A stretch of 64,000 nucleotides of DNA from Arthrobacter pascens (GTDB lineage: Bacteria; Actinomycetota; Actinomycetes; Actinomycetales; Micrococcaceae): contig NZ_JAUSWY010000001.1 in assembly GCF_030815585.1 (NCBI RefSeq), positions 558,001-622,000 of the forward strand, given 5' to 3'. Positions 16,047 through 25,268 of the stretch are shown piece by piece. Both the position numbers and the translations under genes were made by a program. The notes under the pieces were generated by a model. The model made no database searches and was not told where the DNA came from. It saw only the letters and a program-made list of their open reading frames with translations. Numbering within the stretch: position 1 is the first letter of the stretch; each line of letters begins with the position of its first letter.

Positions 16047-17060
16047 CTAGGCTCGCCCGGTGCTCTGGCGCACCACCAGCTCCGGAGTGAAGATCACGGC
16101 CCGGTGCTTGGGGTTCTCCGCTTCCACTTCTTCCGTCAGCAGCTCAATGGCGGTCCGTCCAATAGCCTCGGTGGGCTGACGGATCGAGGAAAGCGGCACC
16201 ACGGCAGAGACGGCAAAGTCGATGTCGTCGTAGCCAATCAGCGCGATGTCCTCGGGGATTCTGAGCGTATGCGTCATGGTGAGCGACTGCATGACACCCA
16301 GGGCCAGGAGGTCGTTGGCGCAGAAGATGCCATCCGGGAGTTCTGTGCGGCCACGTTCCACCAGCATGTTGCCCACGCTCCGGCCAGCCAGGACGGTCTG
16401 CCCGTCCGAATCCAGCACCTCCAACGTGGCGTCTTCTTCCTCCTTCACGGCACGCCGGGCGCCCTGCAGGCGGTCTGCCACCTGCCGGATGGACGTGGGG
16501 CCGCCCACAAAGGCGAGCCGACGGCGCCTGGTGTCCAGCAGGTGCCGGGCCGCCAGGTAACCGCCGGCGTCGTCGTCAACGGATACGGAACTGTACTGGC
16601 TCTCATCAGCGAGCCGGTCCACCAGGACAGTGGGAACACCTCGTTCGCGGAGCTGGTCGAGCCGCTCGGTGACGTCGCCGACGGGGGAGATGAGCAGGCC
16701 CTGCACGCGCTGCTCCTGGAACAGATCGATGTAGTTGGCTTCGCGGCCGGCGTTGTGCCCGCTGTCTCCGAGGAGCACGGCGCTGCCATGGAGCGCAGCG
16801 GCGTCCTCGGCGGCACGCACCACCGAGGTGAAGAACGGGTTCCCCACATCCAGGACAATCAGGCCGATGGTCCGGCTTTGGCCCGCGCGCAACTGACGGG
16901 CAGCATCGTTGCGGATGAAACCCAGCTCCTCGATGGCCCGCAGCACGCGCTCCTTGGTCCGCTGGGACACCCTGTCCGGGTAGTTCAGGACGTTGGACAC
17001 CGTGCCCACGGCCACGCTGGCGTGGTTGGCGACGTCCTTAATGCTGGCTGAACGATTCAT
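16047..17060 (-). CDS. LacI family regulator of L-rhamnose catabolism
   Basis: 337 residues from the ATG at 17060. The N-terminal LacI helix-turn-helix is SIKDVANHASVAVGTVSNVL with the hinge YPDRVSQRTKERVLRAIEEL, followed by a periplasmic-binding-type sensor domain (IGLIVLDVGNPFF, IFCANDLLALGVMQSL, IALIGYDDIDFA). It is divergent from the rhamnose operon with 152 bases between start codons, in which an inverted repeat operator lies. It probably represses rhaM-rhaI-aldolase-rhaB and itself, with a rhamnose-pathway sugar as inducer; the inducer is inference. Confidence 0.92.
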   Translation of the reverse strand: MNRSASIKDVANHASVAVGTVSNVLNYPDRVSQRTKERVLRAIEELGFIRNDAARQLRAGQSRTIGLIVLDVGNPFFTSVVRAAEDAAALHGSAVLLGDSGHNAGREANYIDLFQEQRVQGLLISPVGDVTERLDQLRERGVPTVLVDRLADESQYSSVSVDDDAGGYLAARHLLDTRRRRLAFVGGPTSIRQVADRLQGARRAVKEEEDATLEVLDSDGQTVLAGRSVGNMLVERGRTELPDGIFCANDLLALGVMQSLTMTHTLRIPEDIALIGYDDIDFAVSAVVPLSSIRQPTEAIGRTAIELLTEEVEAENPKHRAVIFTPELVVRQSTGRA

Positions 17061-17130
17061 GTTTCTCCGTGCCTCTATGCCGTGTGCAGTACGTTCCCGG
17101 AAGCTCATCAGACCATGGTCCGGGAATCGC

Positions 17131-17186
17131 TTGACACCTACTCAAGTTCAAGAGTACTTTGAATCGTAACAATGAAACGATTCAAA
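17131..17186 (+). promoter_or_regulatory. Rhamnose operon promoter and LacI-type operator
   Basis: A TTGACA -35 (17131-17136) is followed after 18 bp by a TACTTT -10 (17155-17160). Overlapping and just downstream is a perfect inverted repeat, TTTGAATCGT (17158-17167), nine bases, ACGATTCAAA (17177-17186). Each arm also resembles half of a LacI operator with central CG (TGAAACGATTCA at 17173-17184, 10 of 12 palindromic). Occupancy would cover the start of transcription. The divergent regulator gene shares this region. Confidence 0.75.
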
Positions 17187-17212
17187 GAAGTGAAAGTTCA
17201 AGAGAGTCCCAG

Positions 17213-17596
17213 ATGAGGGTGTGTTTCCGCTCCTCGGTCCAGCCAGCGCTGATCGATGAATACCGACGGCGGCACGCGGCCGTGTGGCCTGAGATGCTCC
17301 GTGCGCTCAAGGATGCAGGCTGGAACAACTATTCGCTGTTCCTCGGGTCTGACGGCCTCCTCATCGGCTATCTCGAATGCGACGATTTCGACGCCGTCCG
17401 CGCAAGGATGGCCCTGGCCGACGTTAACGCCCGTTGGCAGGCGGAGATGGCCTCCCTTTTTGACAACGCCGAAAACCCGGACCAGGCACCCGATGAAGGG
17501 TTTCGGGTTCTCGAGGAAGTCTTCAACCTTGATGACCAGCTCGCCCGGGCGGCCGCCGGCTCAGGCCGGACCAGCGGGCTGAACCACACCGGCTGA
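17213..17596 (+). CDS. rhaM: L-rhamnose mutarotase
   Basis: 127 residues, somewhat longer than the usual 105 because of a C-terminal tail. It belongs to the RhaM/YiiL dimeric alpha-beta barrel family, interconverting alpha- and beta-L-rhamnose. The conserved YRRRHAAVWPEML contains the catalytic His, followed by GWNNYSLFL and the NARWQAEM segment. The ATG at 17213 begins MRVCFRS; the longer frame upstream runs through the operator and is rejected. It is the first gene of the rhamnose operon, 74 bases before rhaI. Confidence 0.93.
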   Translation: MRVCFRSSVQPALIDEYRRRHAAVWPEMLRALKDAGWNNYSLFLGSDGLLIGYLECDDFDAVRARMALADVNARWQAEMASLFDNAENPDQAPDEGFRVLEEVFNLDDQLARAAAGSGRTSGLNHTG

Positions 17597-17670
17597 GATT
17601 TAAGGGCTCCAGCAGCAGCCTGCAGTAGGCAACCAGACCAGAGCAACACAAGAGACCGGAAAGAACCATC

Positions 17671-18837
17671 ATGAATGACGTAGCAACGGCGCTGGGCAGG
17701 CTCGGGGAGCTTGCCATCGAGGTCCCTTCGTGGGCGTATGGAAATTCAGGCACGCGCTTTAGGGTATTCGGCACTGCGGGGACGCCCCGGACGGTGCAGG
17801 AGAAGATTGCGGACGCGGCGAAGGTGCATGAGCTGACCGGCCTGGCCCCCACTGTTGCTCTGCATATTCCGTGGGACAGGGTGGATGACTACGCGGCGCT
17901 GAAGGAGTATGCGGCGGGCCTGGGCGTGGGCCTGGGCACGATTAACTCCAACACCTTTCAAGATGACGAGTACAAGTTCGGCTCCCTGACCTCCTCCAAC
18001 GAGGCTGTGCGGCGCCGGGCCATCGCCCACCACCTGGACTGCATCGGGATCATGCACGCCACGGGATCGCAGGATCTGAAGATCTGGCTCGCCGACGGCA
18101 CCAACTACCCCGGCCAGGACGATATCCGCGGCCGCCAGGACCGCCTGGCCGAGTCCCTGCAGGAGATCTACGAGGCGCTGGGCGACGCGCAGCGCCTGGT
18201 GTTGGAGTACAAATTCTTCGAGCCGGCTTTCTACCACACCGATGTTCCGGACTGGGGCACCTCCTACGCGCAGACCCTGGCGCTGGGGGAGAAGGCCATG
18301 GTCTGCCTGGACACGGGCCACCACGCCCCGGGCACGAACATCGAGTTCATCGTGATGCAGCTGCTGCGCCTGGGCAAGCTGGGCTCCTTTGACTTCAACT
18401 CCCGCTTCTACGCGGATGATGACCTGATTGTGGGCGCGGCCGATCCGTTCCAGCTGTTCCGGATCATGTACGAGGTCATCCGCGGCGGCGGCTATGGCAA
18501 GGGCTCCGGCGTGGCGCTCATGCTGGACCAGTGCCACAACCTGGAAGAGAAGATCCCGGGCCAGATCCGCTCGGTCCTGAATGTGCAGGAAATGACCGCA
18601 CGGGCCCTGCTGGTGGATACCGAGGCCCTGGCCGAGGCCCAGCGCGCCGGCGATGTCCTGGCCGCCAACGGCATCTTCAACGATGCCTTCTACACCGACG
18701 TCCGGCCCATCCTGGCCGAATGGCGTGAAGCCCGCGGCCTGCCCGCGGACCCGATGGCCGCCTTCAAGGCCAGCGGCTACCAGAAACAGATCAACGAGGA
18801 CCGCGTCGGCGGCCAGCAAGCCGGATGGGGCGCATAG
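17671..18837 (+). CDS. rhaI: L-rhamnose isomerase
   Basis: 388 residues, the TIM-barrel RhaI type found in actinobacteria and Pseudomonas rather than the E. coli RhaA size. It converts L-rhamnose to L-rhamnulose with divalent metal. Visible metal and substrate segments include VLEYKFFEPAF (Glu), CLDTGHHAPGTN (Asp/His) and FDFNSRFYADDD (Asp cluster). A GGAAAG ribosome site precedes the ATG. The aldolase/dehydrogenase gene follows with 2 bases between its preferred start and this stop. Confidence 0.95.
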   Translation: MNDVATALGRLGELAIEVPSWAYGNSGTRFRVFGTAGTPRTVQEKIADAAKVHELTGLAPTVALHIPWDRVDDYAALKEYAAGLGVGLGTINSNTFQDDEYKFGSLTSSNEAVRRRAIAHHLDCIGIMHATGSQDLKIWLADGTNYPGQDDIRGRQDRLAESLQEIYEALGDAQRLVLEYKFFEPAFYHTDVPDWGTSYAQTLALGEKAMVCLDTGHHAPGTNIEFIVMQLLRLGKLGSFDFNSRFYADDDLIVGAADPFQLFRIMYEVIRGGGYGKGSGVALMLDQCHNLEEKIPGQIRSVLNVQEMTARALLVDTEALAEAQRAGDVLAANGIFNDAFYTDVRPILAEWREARGLPADPMAAFKASGYQKQINEDRVGGQQAGWGA

Positions 18838-18839
18838 GC

Positions 18840-20906
18840 ATGAACATGCAGAACACAGACATGAAGAGCACAGGCAATAAGACTGTTGCGGAACTGATTT
18901 CCCGTTCCAACCGCCTCGGCGCTGACAAGCGGAACACCAACTTTGCCGGGGGCAACACCTCGGCCAAGGGCACGGAGCAAGACCCGGTCACGGGGGAGGA
19001 TGTCCAGCTGTTGTGGGTCAAGGGCTCCGGCGGGGACCTGGGCACGCTGAAGGCTGAGAATCTCGCGGTGCTGCGCCTGGACCGGTTGAACGCGCTGAAG
19101 AACGTCTACCCGGGGGTTGAGCGGGAAGACGAGATGGTGGCCGCCTTTGATTACTGCCTGCACGGGAAGGGCGGCGCCGCGCCGTCGATTGACACCGCAA
19201 TGCATGGCCTGGTGGACGCTGCGCATGTGGACCACCTGCACCCGGACTCCGGGATCGCCATCGCCACCGCGGTGGACGGGGAATCCCTGACTACCAAGAT
19301 TTTCGGCAACAAGGTGGTGTGGGTGCCGTGGCGCCGCCCCGGGTTCCAGCTGGGCCTGGACATTGCCGCAATCAAGGACGCCAACCCGCAGGCCATCGGC
19401 ACCATCCTGGGCGGCCACGGCATCACCGCCTGGGGCGCCACGTCCGAAGAAGCAGAGCAAAACTCGCTGTGGATCATCGAACAGGCCGAAAAATACATCG
19501 CGGACAACGGCAAGGCAGAGCCCTTCGGCGCCAAGCTGCCCGGCTATGGTGCGCTGCCGGAGGCGGAGCGGAAGGCCAAAGCCGCCGCGCTGGCACCGGT
19601 GATCCGTGGCCTCGCGTCCACGGACAAGCCGGTCCTGGGGCATTTCAGTGATGACGCCGTCGTCCTTGACTTCCTCGAAGCCGCCGAACATCCGCGCCTT
19701 GGCGCGCTGGGTACCTCGTGCCCGGACCATTTCCTGCGGACCAAGGTCAAGCCCCTCATTGTGGACCTTCCCGCCGATGCGTCCGTGGCGGACTCCATCG
19801 CCCGGCTGCAGGAGCTGCACGCGGACTACCGGGCGGACTACCAGGCCTACTATGGTCGCCACGCGGACCAGGACAGCCCCGCCTTGCGCGGCGCGGACCC
19901 GGCGATCGTCCTGGTCCCGGGGGTGGGCATGTTTTCCTTCGGCGCGAACAAGCAGACCGCCCGGGTTGCCGGCGAGTTCTACCTCAACGCCATCAACGTC
20001 ATGCGCGGCGCCGAGGCGATCTCCAGCTACGCCCCGATCGAGGAATCCGAGAAATTCCGGATCGAGTACTGGGCCTTGGAGGAAGCCAAGCTGGCCCGCA
20101 TGCCCAAGCCCAAATCCCACGCCACCCGCATCGCCTTGGTGACCGGAGCGGCGTCGGGGATCGGCAAGGCCATCGCCACCCGGTTGGCGTCCGACGGCGC
20201 ATGCGTAGTGATTGCCGACCTGAACCTGGAGAACGCCCAGGCCGTCGCCACGGAACTGGGCGGGCCCGACGTCGCCATCGGTGTCCAGGCCGATGTCACC
20301 AACGAAGCGCAGATCGCGGCCGCCATCCAGGAAGCCGTGCTCGCGTTCGGCGGGCTGGACCTGGTGGTCAACAACGCTGGCCTTTCGATCTCCAAGCCGC
20401 TGCTGGAGACCACCGAAAAGGACTGGGACCTCCAGCACAATGTCATGGCCAAGGGCTCCTTCCTGGTGTCCAAGGCCGCTGCGAAGGTCATGATCGACCA
20501 GGGCCTGGGCGGGGACATCATCTACATCTCCTCAAAGAACTCGGTGTTCGCCGGTCCGAACAACATCGCGTACTCGGCCACCAAGGCCGACCAGGCACAC
20601 CAGGTCCGGCTGCTCGCTGCCGAACTCGGTGAGCACGGGATCCGCGTCAACGGGATTAACCCCGACGGCGTGGTCCGCGGCTCCGGCATCTTCGCCGGCG
20701 GCTGGGGCGCCAAGCGCGCCGCGGTCTACGGCGTGGACGAGGAGAAGCTGGGCGAGTACTACGCCCAGCGCACCCTGCTCAAGCGCGAAGTCCTGCCCGA
20801 GCACGTGGCCAACGCCGCCGCCGTCCTCACCAGCAACGAACTGTCCCACACCACCGGCCTGCACATCCCCGTGGACGCCGGTGTGGCCGCAGCCTTCCTG
20901 CGATGA
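18840..20906 (+). CDS. Bifunctional rhamnulose-1-phosphate aldolase / lactaldehyde dehydrogenase (RhaD-SDR fusion)
   Basis: About 688 residues with two domains. Residues 1 to about 415 form a class II aldolase/adducin domain (NTNFAGGNTSAKG, HVDHLHPDSGIA with zinc-binding histidines, GGHGITAWG). Residues 430-688 form a short-chain dehydrogenase (ALVTGAASGIGKAIA; active site YSATKADQ, with Tyr-x3-Lys; NNAGLS). The fusion cleaves L-rhamnulose-1-phosphate to dihydroxyacetone phosphate and L-lactaldehyde and oxidises the aldehyde. The ATG at 18840 is preferred; an in-frame start at 18825 would overlap rhaI. rhaB overlaps the end by 4 bases. Confidence 0.94.
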   Translation: MNMQNTDMKSTGNKTVAELISRSNRLGADKRNTNFAGGNTSAKGTEQDPVTGEDVQLLWVKGSGGDLGTLKAENLAVLRLDRLNALKNVYPGVEREDEMVAAFDYCLHGKGGAAPSIDTAMHGLVDAAHVDHLHPDSGIAIATAVDGESLTTKIFGNKVVWVPWRRPGFQLGLDIAAIKDANPQAIGTILGGHGITAWGATSEEAEQNSLWIIEQAEKYIADNGKAEPFGAKLPGYGALPEAERKAKAAALAPVIRGLASTDKPVLGHFSDDAVVLDFLEAAEHPRLGALGTSCPDHFLRTKVKPLIVDLPADASVADSIARLQELHADYRADYQAYYGRHADQDSPALRGADPAIVLVPGVGMFSFGANKQTARVAGEFYLNAINVMRGAEAISSYAPIEESEKFRIEYWALEEAKLARMPKPKSHATRIALVTGAASGIGKAIATRLASDGACVVIADLNLENAQAVATELGGPDVAIGVQADVTNEAQIAAAIQEAVLAFGGLDLVVNNAGLSISKPLLETTEKDWDLQHNVMAKGSFLVSKAAAKVMIDQGLGGDIIYISSKNSVFAGPNNIAYSATKADQAHQVRLLAAELGEHGIRVNGINPDGVVRGSGIFAGGWGAKRAAVYGVDEEKLGEYYAQRTLLKREVLPEHVANAAAVLTSNELSHTTGLHIPVDAGVAAAFLR

Positions 20907-22399
20907 ACACAACGGCACACCATGCAAAGGAAAGTGCCGGCGGCGGTACGCCCGCCCGCGGTGTTTTTGCCGCCGTCGATATCGGCGCCTCCTCCGGCCG
21001 GGTGATCCTCGGCCGGATCAAGGACGGTCCCGGCAAGGACCGGCGCGTCGAGCTCGAGGTGGTGCACCGCTTTCCCAACGGGGTAGTGGAGCTCGACGGC
21101 GGCCTCCGCTGGGATTTCGACGCCCTGTTCGATGAGGTGCTCGCGGGCCTGTCGGCTGCAGCCACCGTAGCCGCTGTCCAGGACGAGGAAATCACCAGCA
21201 TCGGGATCGACACCTGGGCGGTGGACTACGGTCTGGTCAATGCCGCCGGGGAGCTGGTGGCCCAACCGTTCAGCTACCGCGATGACCGCAACCACGCCGC
21301 CGTCGCCCCTGTCCACCAGAAGCTGGACCCGGCCCGGCTATATGCCACCACCGGGCTGCAGTTCCTGCAGTTCAACACGGTCTACCAGCTGGCCACCGAG
21401 CGGGCATTGAACGGCGTGCAGGCGCTGCTCATCCCGGACCTCATCGCCTTCCTGCTCACCGGCATCCGGCGCACCGAAGCGACCAACGCCTCCACCACCG
21501 GGCTGTTTGATGCCGTGGCGGGGGAGTGGGCCACCGGGTTCCTGACTGCGCTGGGCCTGCCCAGGAAGCTGTTCCCGCCCCTGATCCAGCCGGGCGATAC
21601 GGTGGGCACGCTGCTGCCGGAGATCGCTGCCCGCGTGGGACTTCCGGCCAGCACCAAGGTGGTGGCTGTCGGATCGCACGACACAGCGTCCGCCGTCGCC
21701 GCCGTGCCCGCACAGGAAGAGAACTTCGCCTACATCTCCTCCGGAACGTGGTCCCTGGTTGGTCTCGAGCTCCGGCACCCGGTGCTCACCGATGCCAGCC
21801 GGGAGGCGAACTTCACCAACGAACGCGGCGTGGATGGCACTATCCGCTACCTGCGCAACATGGGCGGGCTCTGGTTGCTCAGCGAATGCCAGCGGACCTG
21901 GGCAGCGGAAGGATTCACCACGGAACTCACGGCGCTGCTCACGGCCGCCGCGGCCCTGCCTCCGGGCGGGCCGAAGATCAACCCGGATGATTCCTACTTC
22001 ATCGCCCCCGACAACATGCCTGAACGGATCCGGGCCGCGGTGCGAGGGACAGGGGAGCTGCTCGCGGATGACCCCGCGGCTATCACCCGCTGCATCATGG
22101 ACAGCCTGGCTGCCGGCTACGCCAAAGCCATCACGGCGGCGGAGCGCCTCGCGGACCATTCCGTAGACGTGGTGCACGTGGTGGGCGGCGGCTCGCAGAA
22201 CGGGCTCCTCTGCCAGCTCACAGCGGATGCCACCGGCAAACGAGTGGTGGCAGGACCGGTCGAGGCCACTGCCCTGGGCAACGTCCTGGTGCAAGCCAGG
22301 GCCGCCGGCCAGGTCAGCGGCGGCCTGGCGGAGTTGCGGAGCCTGGCGGGCGGCAGCAGCGCGTTGCAGCACTTCACACCGGCGCTTTCCCGGCTCTAA
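20903..22399 (+). CDS. rhaB: Rhamnulokinase
   Basis: 498 residues, FGGY carbohydrate kinase phosphorylating L-rhamnulose at position 1. The N-terminal phosphate loop is DIGASSGRVILG, the middle sugar region is IDTWAVDYGLVN, and the C-terminal ATP site is VVGGGSQNGLLCQLTADATG followed by GPVEATALGN. The start overlaps the fusion gene by ATGA. It is the last gene of the rhamnose operon; a strong palindrome at 22439-22501 follows and probably terminates transcription. Confidence 0.95.
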   Translation: MNTTAHHAKESAGGGTPARGVFAAVDIGASSGRVILGRIKDGPGKDRRVELEVVHRFPNGVVELDGGLRWDFDALFDEVLAGLSAAATVAAVQDEEITSIGIDTWAVDYGLVNAAGELVAQPFSYRDDRNHAAVAPVHQKLDPARLYATTGLQFLQFNTVYQLATERALNGVQALLIPDLIAFLLTGIRRTEATNASTTGLFDAVAGEWATGFLTALGLPRKLFPPLIQPGDTVGTLLPEIAARVGLPASTKVVAVGSHDTASAVAAVPAQEENFAYISSGTWSLVGLELRHPVLTDASREANFTNERGVDGTIRYLRNMGGLWLLSECQRTWAAEGFTTELTALLTAAAALPPGGPKINPDDSYFIAPDNMPERIRAAVRGTGELLADDPAAITRCIMDSLAAGYAKAITAAERLADHSVDVVHVVGGGSQNGLLCQLTADATGKRVVAGPVEATALGNVLVQARAAGQVSGGLAELRSLAGGSSALQHFTPALSRL

Positions 22400-22438
22400 G
22401 TTTGCCCGATAGGTCGGACCATTCCAGTCCCCACCTTG

Positions 22439-22501
22439 GCGCGAACTGGCAGGTAATGCCCTCAATCCTCCGCAATGAGGGCATTATCTGCCAGTTCGCG
22501 C
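22439..22501 (+). repeat. Intergenic palindromic repeat, family 1 copy A
   Basis: Left arm GCGCGAACTGGCAG, then GTAATGCCCTCA, an 11-base loop, and the reverse complement, forming a stem of about 26 bp with one G-U type pair. The same sequence family recurs at 56642-56702. It sits after rhaB, where it can act as a terminator. Confidence 0.8.
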
Positions 22502-22581
22502 AACAGGAGCTGGGTGGGTAAGGGGATCCGGCGCTCTTAGACCCTGTAATCATCCGATGTTTTCCCCTAGGATTTAGTCCC

Positions 22582-25194
22582 ATGCGTGCAGAACACACTC
22601 TCGTCTACGATGCCCCGGCCGCCGATTGGCTTGAAGCCCTGCCGCTGGGGAACGGACGCTTGGGGGCCATGGTGTTTGGCGGCCGGCCGCTCGCCGGGGA
22701 CTCAGCTCCTGTTGGCACGCTGGAGCACCGGTTCCAGCTCAATGACGGCTCCGCCTGGTCCGGCTCGCCACACAGCGAGGCCCTCGAACCGGTCTTCAGC
22801 CGGGAGCGGGCGGACCGGATCCTTGCCACCAGCCGCCGGCAGATCAGCGCAGGCCACTTTACGGCCGCACACGAAACGCTGAAGGAACTCCAGCACCGCC
22901 ACTCGCAGTCATATCTGCCGTTTGCTGACCTGTTCCTGACGGTGGCCCATTCGGATGTGCCCGGATCTGCTCCAGAGACAGACACGCACACCGGCAACCC
23001 GCCCAAGGCCTACCGCCGCACCCTTGACCTCACCCGCGCCGTCAACTCCACGACCTACCAGGTGGACGGCCACACGGTCCGGGTGGACGCCTTCGCGAGC
23101 CACGATCCCTCCGTCATGGTCATCTCGGTGGAAACGGACGCGCCCGGCGGCCTTGACCTCGCCCTCCGCCTGGACTCGCAGCTGCGGATCCTCCGCCGTT
23201 CCAGCAGCCCGGTGCTGGCGGCCCTGGAACTGAAGATGCCCTCCGACGTCGCTCCTTCCCACGACGGCGGCCTGGTGCAGTACTCGGACGACGATGCCCT
23301 CAGTCTCCAAGGGGCCGTTGTGGTCGCATGGAAGCACAACGGCACCGCCGCAGTTGCAGACAGTGCCGCACTTGCAGGCAACACAGACGACGACGGCCTG
23401 GCCGCCACAGGCGTCCGGCACGCCGTCATTTACGTGACCACAGAGACAACCTTTATGGGTCTGGGCCAGCAACCGGAGGGCACGGCATCAGACGCTGTCG
23501 CCGCAGCACGCGAAACCCTCGACGCCGCCATGGCGGCCGGGCGTGGCGCACTCCTGGCCCGCCATGAGGACAGCCATGGGCGGCTCTATGACAGCTCCCG
23601 TATCAGCCTGGACGTGCCGGCGTGGACAGGGACCAACACGGGCCACCGCCTGCGGGCCGCCAATGCGCATCCGGACGGACCGCTTGCCGCCGACCCCGGG
23701 CTGGCGGCGCTGCTGTTCAACTACGGCCGGTACCTGCTGATTTCCAGTTCGCGGACCGGGCCGCCCGGCTCACGGAAAGGCACTGCCTGGCGAGGCACGC
23801 CAGCGAACCTGCAGGGCATCTGGAACGACAAACTGCCAGCTCCCTGGAGCTCCAACTTCACCACCAACATCAACCTGGAGATGAACTATTGGGGTGCGGA
23901 GCCAACGGGCCTTGCCGAATGCGCGGAGCCGCTGTTCGCGCTTATCGAAGCACTGCAAGAGACCGGCGCCGCCACGGCGCAGGAGTATTACGGCGCCCGC
24001 GGCTGGGCGGTGCACCACAACTCGGACATCTGGGGCTACAGCAAGCCAGTAGGGGATGGAACCCATTCGCCGGAATGGTCCTTCTGGCCCATGGCCGGTC
24101 TGTGGCTGGTCCGGCATCTGTGGGAACACCTTCGGTTCTCTGATCCGGCCGGCAGCGGACGGGCCGACGCCTCTGCCGATGCCGTTGCCGTTGCCGGGAC
24201 AGCGGGCTTTGCGCGGGAGGCCGCCTGGCCTGCCATCCGGGGCGCCGCGGAATTGGCCCTGGACCTGATGATGGAATTCCCGGACGGAACTTTGGGCACC
24301 AGCCCGTCCACCTCGCCGGAGAACAACTTCGCCGTAGGGAGCGCCGGCCCGGACCAGCCAGGCAGCCCTGCAGCCGCGGCCCTGTCCTCCACCCTGGACC
24401 TCACGTTGATCAATGACGTGTTCCGGATGTTGTGCTCCCTCGCGGAGGAGCTGGGCATGGAAGAGGACTCCGTGGTGGCCGAGGCCCGGGCAGCTCTGCC
24501 GCGGCTTCCGGAGCCCATGCCCGGCCGGAACGGCAGGCTCCGCGAATGGCTGGCAGATCCGGAGGAGTGGGAGCCGGAGCACCGCCACGTGAGTCACCTC
24601 TATCTGGCCTACCCCGGCGACACCCCGCTGAGCCCCGGGCTCGAGGCCGCAGTCAGCGCCAGCCTGGACGGCCGCGGCGACGACTCCACCGGGTGGTCCC
24701 TGGCATGGAAGATCCTGCTCCGGGCGCGGCTCCGCCAGCCGGGGAAAGTCAGCGACCTGTTCCGGCTCTATTTCCGGGACATGACCACTGACCGCGGCGG
24801 CCACGGCGGGGGCCTGTACCCCAACCTCTTCGGCGCGCACCCTCCGTTCCAGATCGACGGCAACTTTGGCTTTGTGGCGGGCCTCGCGGAGTGTCTGCTG
24901 CAAAGCCACCGGACACAGGGCAGCCTGCAGGAGATTGAACTGCTGCCGGCGCTGCCGGTTGAACTGTCCGACGGCGCCGCCAGCCGCCTGCGCGCACGTC
25001 CGGGCGTTGAAGTGGACCTGGAGTGGAGGGACGGCCTGCTGACGGCGGCGACGCTCACCTCGCCGCTGCAGCGGCGGGTCCTCGTCCGTTACGGCGCGCG
25101 CGTCCAGGAAGTTCATCTGGAGCCCCGGCAGGCAACAGTTCTGAACGTGGCTTCATTCGAGGGCTCATTCGACGGTGCAGCCCTGCCCTCGTGA
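22582..25194 (+). CDS. Glycoside hydrolase family 95 alpha-L-fucosidase-like protein
   Basis: 870 residues. An N-terminal beta-sandwich (ADWLEALPLGNGRLGAMVFGG) is followed by a catalytic (alpha/alpha)6 barrel. GH95 signatures are clear: PANLQGIWND, NINLEMNYWGAEPTGLAEC, TSPSTSPENNF, RHVSHLYLAYPG and IDGNFGFVAGLAECLLQSH. The family hydrolyses alpha-1,2-L-fucosides; some members act on alpha-L-galactosides. No signal peptide is visible, so it acts inside on imported sugar. A TAGGAT -10 ends 8 bases before the ATG, so the mRNA may be leaderless. Linked to rhamnose and pectin genes, it suits plant cell-wall oligosaccharides. Confidence 0.93.
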   Translation: MRAEHTLVYDAPAADWLEALPLGNGRLGAMVFGGRPLAGDSAPVGTLEHRFQLNDGSAWSGSPHSEALEPVFSRERADRILATSRRQISAGHFTAAHETLKELQHRHSQSYLPFADLFLTVAHSDVPGSAPETDTHTGNPPKAYRRTLDLTRAVNSTTYQVDGHTVRVDAFASHDPSVMVISVETDAPGGLDLALRLDSQLRILRRSSSPVLAALELKMPSDVAPSHDGGLVQYSDDDALSLQGAVVVAWKHNGTAAVADSAALAGNTDDDGLAATGVRHAVIYVTTETTFMGLGQQPEGTASDAVAAARETLDAAMAAGRGALLARHEDSHGRLYDSSRISLDVPAWTGTNTGHRLRAANAHPDGPLAADPGLAALLFNYGRYLLISSSRTGPPGSRKGTAWRGTPANLQGIWNDKLPAPWSSNFTTNINLEMNYWGAEPTGLAECAEPLFALIEALQETGAATAQEYYGARGWAVHHNSDIWGYSKPVGDGTHSPEWSFWPMAGLWLVRHLWEHLRFSDPAGSGRADASADAVAVAGTAGFAREAAWPAIRGAAELALDLMMEFPDGTLGTSPSTSPENNFAVGSAGPDQPGSPAAAALSSTLDLTLINDVFRMLCSLAEELGMEEDSVVAEARAALPRLPEPMPGRNGRLREWLADPEEWEPEHRHVSHLYLAYPGDTPLSPGLEAAVSASLDGRGDDSTGWSLAWKILLRARLRQPGKVSDLFRLYFRDMTTDRGGHGGGLYPNLFGAHPPFQIDGNFGFVAGLAECLLQSHRTQGSLQEIELLPALPVELSDGAASRLRARPGVEVDLEWRDGLLTAATLTSPLQRRVLVRYGARVQEVHLEPRQATVLNVASFEGSFDGAALPS

Positions 25195-25268
25195 CATAGG
25201 ATCGCCAACAGTCCCCGTACCCCGCCAACCCACCAACGTTCAAGAAACCGACAGAACCGGACAGCCCG

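Noticed and set aside
18777..20438. 553-codon minus-strand frame
   Set aside because: Antisense of the aldolase/dehydrogenase fusion gene; typical of GC-rich third positions.
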